Assembly: GCA_001775355.1 (NCBI GenBank)
Contig: MEWM01000125.1
Span: forward strand, 15,619 to 21,707
DNA: 6,089 bases
Reading direction: 5' to 3'
From: a candidate division Zixibacteria bacterium RBG_16_43_9
GTDB lineage: Bacteria > Zixibacteria > MSB-5A5 > RBG-16-43-9
A program made the position numbers and the translations under genes. Below are positions 4,462 through 6,089 of this stretch, piece by piece; positions within the stretch are counted from its first letter, which is position 1; every line of letters begins with the position of its first letter. The notes under the pieces were generated by a model. That model was not told where the DNA came from. It searched no databases and saw nothing but the letters and a program-made list of their open reading frames with translations.

Positions 4462-6089
4462 ATGAGAAAAAAGCTTCTTTTATTGGGGATCCTTTTCTGG
4501 ATTTTAATTATTTTTTCATCCAAAGCTTTTTCATGTGACCCGAAGGACAAGAAAATAACCTTAGGTTCAGGGATTGGACCTGTTCTGAATGCTCCCATTT
4601 CTGGCTGGAGCCATTTGATAAGCTTGGAGTCGAATAACTATGACCCGGATTGCAATCCCTGGATTACTGCCGACGGGAAAAAGCTTTTTTTTATCTCTAC
4701 AAATATAAATGGTCCTCCGCGATCCGGTCACCAGGGCGAATGGGATATCTATATGGCAGAATGGGATAGTTTGAACAATCGCTGGGGACCAGCAGTTAAT
4801 TTAGGTCCGAACGTGAATACCCCAACTGCTGATAGAAGGCCTTCGACTAATCCTAAAGGGGATACTTTGTATTTCTCAAGAGGGGGCGAGATCTGGCGCT
4901 CCACCTGGAATGGTTCTATCTGGACACCAGCTATAAAATTACCTCCGCCAGTTAATACTCTATCTAGTAGTGAAGAAGATCCAGCCATATCCTTTGACGG
5001 AAGAAAGCTCTATTTTGTCTCTAATCGCCCAGGCGGGTTTGGAGGAGGAGACATCTGGGTAGCAAGAAAAACCGTCTCTGGCGGATGGGATTCTCTGACC
5101 AATGTTGGACCTCCGGTAAATACTCAATATAATGAAGTCAGGCCCTTTATCTCTGCCGATGGTCAAAAGCTTTTCTTCTCAGATTTTGGGGGCCCATCCA
5201 GGCCAGGAGGGTATGGATCCGCTGACATCTGGTTTTCGACCTGGAATGGTTCTGCCTGGAGCGAGCCGGTGAATATGGGTCCTCCGATTAACACCGACCT
5301 TATCACCTGTACCCCCTTTATGATGCTGGATAATAGGACTTTCTATACTGCTTCTGAGTCCTTTGAGGGTAGCAGAGGGGATGAGGATGTCTGGGTATCT
5401 TTTCTGGATTCTCTCCCTTCGCCTAAGATGATTGTAGGTGATTCAATTACCTGGGTAAAATGTGGGGAGCTTGAAGGTGCCTGGAATGTCTATGCTTTGG
5501 CTGAAGGCAAGGATAGCTCACTTTATGCTGGTACCTCGCCTGAAGGAAAGGTATATAAGTCAACAGATAAAGGCGTTACCTGGGTTCCTGCTTCTCTTCC
5601 CGGAGCATTCATCGTTTATTCACTTTTAGTTGCTCAAAATGGGGATATCTATGCAGGGACTTACCCATCTGGGGATGTTTTTAAATCCACAGATAAGGGA
5701 AATAGCTGGGTTAATACTGCGGATTTAATCGGAGCAACTGTGGTGAGGGCTTTACTGGAGACAAAAGACGGCAGGATCTTAGCTGGGGCTTATGCTGGTA
5801 ACGGAAAGGTCTTCTCCACAACAGATGGTGGCATTTCCTGGAACCTTTTAGCTACTATTCCACCTTTAGGAAATGGTATCTTCTGTTTATTTCAGGCAAA
5901 TGATACCTCCCTTTATGCAGGTGGCTGGGGTGTGCCTTTTAAGTCAACGAATGGAGGGAATAATTGGTCTCCTTTGACTAATTTCCCTTTTCCTCCGAAT
6001 GAGGCAAGAAGTATAAACTCCATAACTCAGATCTCAGATGGTAATTTATATGCTACCGGCTGGATTCACGGTCATGGCGGGTATGTTTT
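4462..6089 (+). CDS. Exported double beta-propeller protein: PD40 repeats then Asp-box (BNR) repeats, 3' end outside window
   Basis: The frame is open from ATG 4462 to the window end (542 full codons, no stop). GGAGGT at 4452-4457 gives 5-nt spacing. The N-terminus MRKK plus a hydrophobic run (5-18) and SSKAFSC (19-25) is a Sec signal peptide. Cys25 could be a lipidation site, but AFSC is a poor lipobox, so signal peptidase I cleavage is as likely. Residues about 60-315 hold five PD40/TolB-like blades with 'DG+kLyF.S', 'DIW' and 'W..pvN.G..vNT' motifs, starting near residues 65, 126, 173, 227 and 284. Residues about 340-540 hold four Asp boxes: STDKGVTW (367-374), STDKGNSW (409-416), TTDGGISW (453-460) and STNGGNNW (495-502), as in sialidase/Ycf48-like propellers. 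No catalytic residues are recognisable. It probably acts outside the cytoplasmic membrane in binding or scaffolding; the partner is unknown. It is not functionally linked to the ribosomal operon. Confidence 0.85.
   Translation, partial: MRKKLLLLGILFWILIIFSSKAFSCDPKDKKITLGSGIGPVLNAPISGWSHLISLESNNYDPDCNPWITADGKKLFFISTNINGPPRSGHQGEWDIYMAEWDSLNNRWGPAVNLGPNVNTPTADRRPSTNPKGDTLYFSRGGEIWRSTWNGSIWTPAIKLPPPVNTLSSSEEDPAISFDGRKLYFVSNRPGGFGGGDIWVARKTVSGGWDSLTNVGPPVNTQYNEVRPFISADGQKLFFSDFGGPSRPGGYGSADIWFSTWNGSAWSEPVNMGPPINTDLITCTPFMMLDNRTFYTASESFEGSRGDEDVWVSFLDSLPSPKMIVGDSITWVKCGELEGAWNVYALAEGKDSSLYAGTSPEGKVYKSTDKGVTWVPASLPGAFIVYSLLVAQNGDIYAGTYPSGDVFKSTDKGNSWVNTADLIGATVVRALLETKDGRILAGAYAGNGKVFSTTDGGISWNLLATIPPLGNGIFCLFQANDTSLYAGGWGVPFKSTNGGNNWSPLTNFPFPPNEARSINSITQISDGNLYATGWIHGHGGYV

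Overview
The window is the 3' part of a bacterial ribosomal-protein/RNA-polymerase operon, read entirely on the + strand, followed after an intrinsic terminator by the start of an unrelated exported beta-propeller gene. The operon order is map (3' part) - infA - rpmJ - rpsM - rpsK - rpsD - rpoA - rplQ - a small charged ORF - terminator (about 4280-4308). This is the classic spc/alpha operon junction. S4 (rpsD) lies inside the cluster and carries a four-cysteine zinc motif. Coding gaps are mostly 6-85 nt, most genes have a strong AGGAGG-type ribosome binding site, and rpsM starts with TTG.

The content is clearly bacterial: IF-1, L36, and an alpha subunit with a C-terminal domain whose key Arg falls at residue 265 as in E. 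coli. No gene fixes the phylum. The PD40 'P..s.DG.kLyF.S' / 'DIW' / 'W..pvN.G..vNT' protein after the terminator, moderate GC content and short tandem heptamers between genes resemble Gram-negative, FCB-like or candidate-phylum genomes. That placement is an inference with low confidence.

The genes themselves are ordinary. The interest is between them. Two gaps (infA-rpmJ and rpsK-rpsD) hold tandem copies of a 7-bp unit, consensus AGGTNNT. The second copy is arranged as a near-perfect 51-nt palindrome just ahead of the rpsD ribosome binding site. The rpmJ-rpsM gap holds two small hairpins, the second presenting the GGAGG ribosome binding core exactly in its loop. The rpsD-rpoA gap holds a GC-rich hairpin flanked by pyrimidines that could pair with the rpoA ribosome binding site. 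At the distal end, rplQ overlaps by 38 nt an ORF for an extreme two-block polyampholyte (Lys block, then Glu block). This could be a separate coupled gene or the frameshifted tail of L17.

Region by region: 1-456 end of map; 463-681 infA; 686-720 heptad array; 737-850 rpmJ; 863-920 leader hairpins; 921-1322 rpsM; 1347-1739 rpsK; 1747-1804 inverted heptad array; 1825-2454 rpsD; 2469-2511 rpoA leader hairpin; 2517-3503 rpoA; 3536-3964 rplQ; 3927-4253 charged ORF; 4280-4308 terminator; 4309-4461 intergenic with a possible promoter; 4462-end exported double beta-propeller protein, cut by the window edge. I see no tRNA, rRNA, CRISPR array, insertion sequence or origin, and I did not recognise a previously undescribed multi-gene system.
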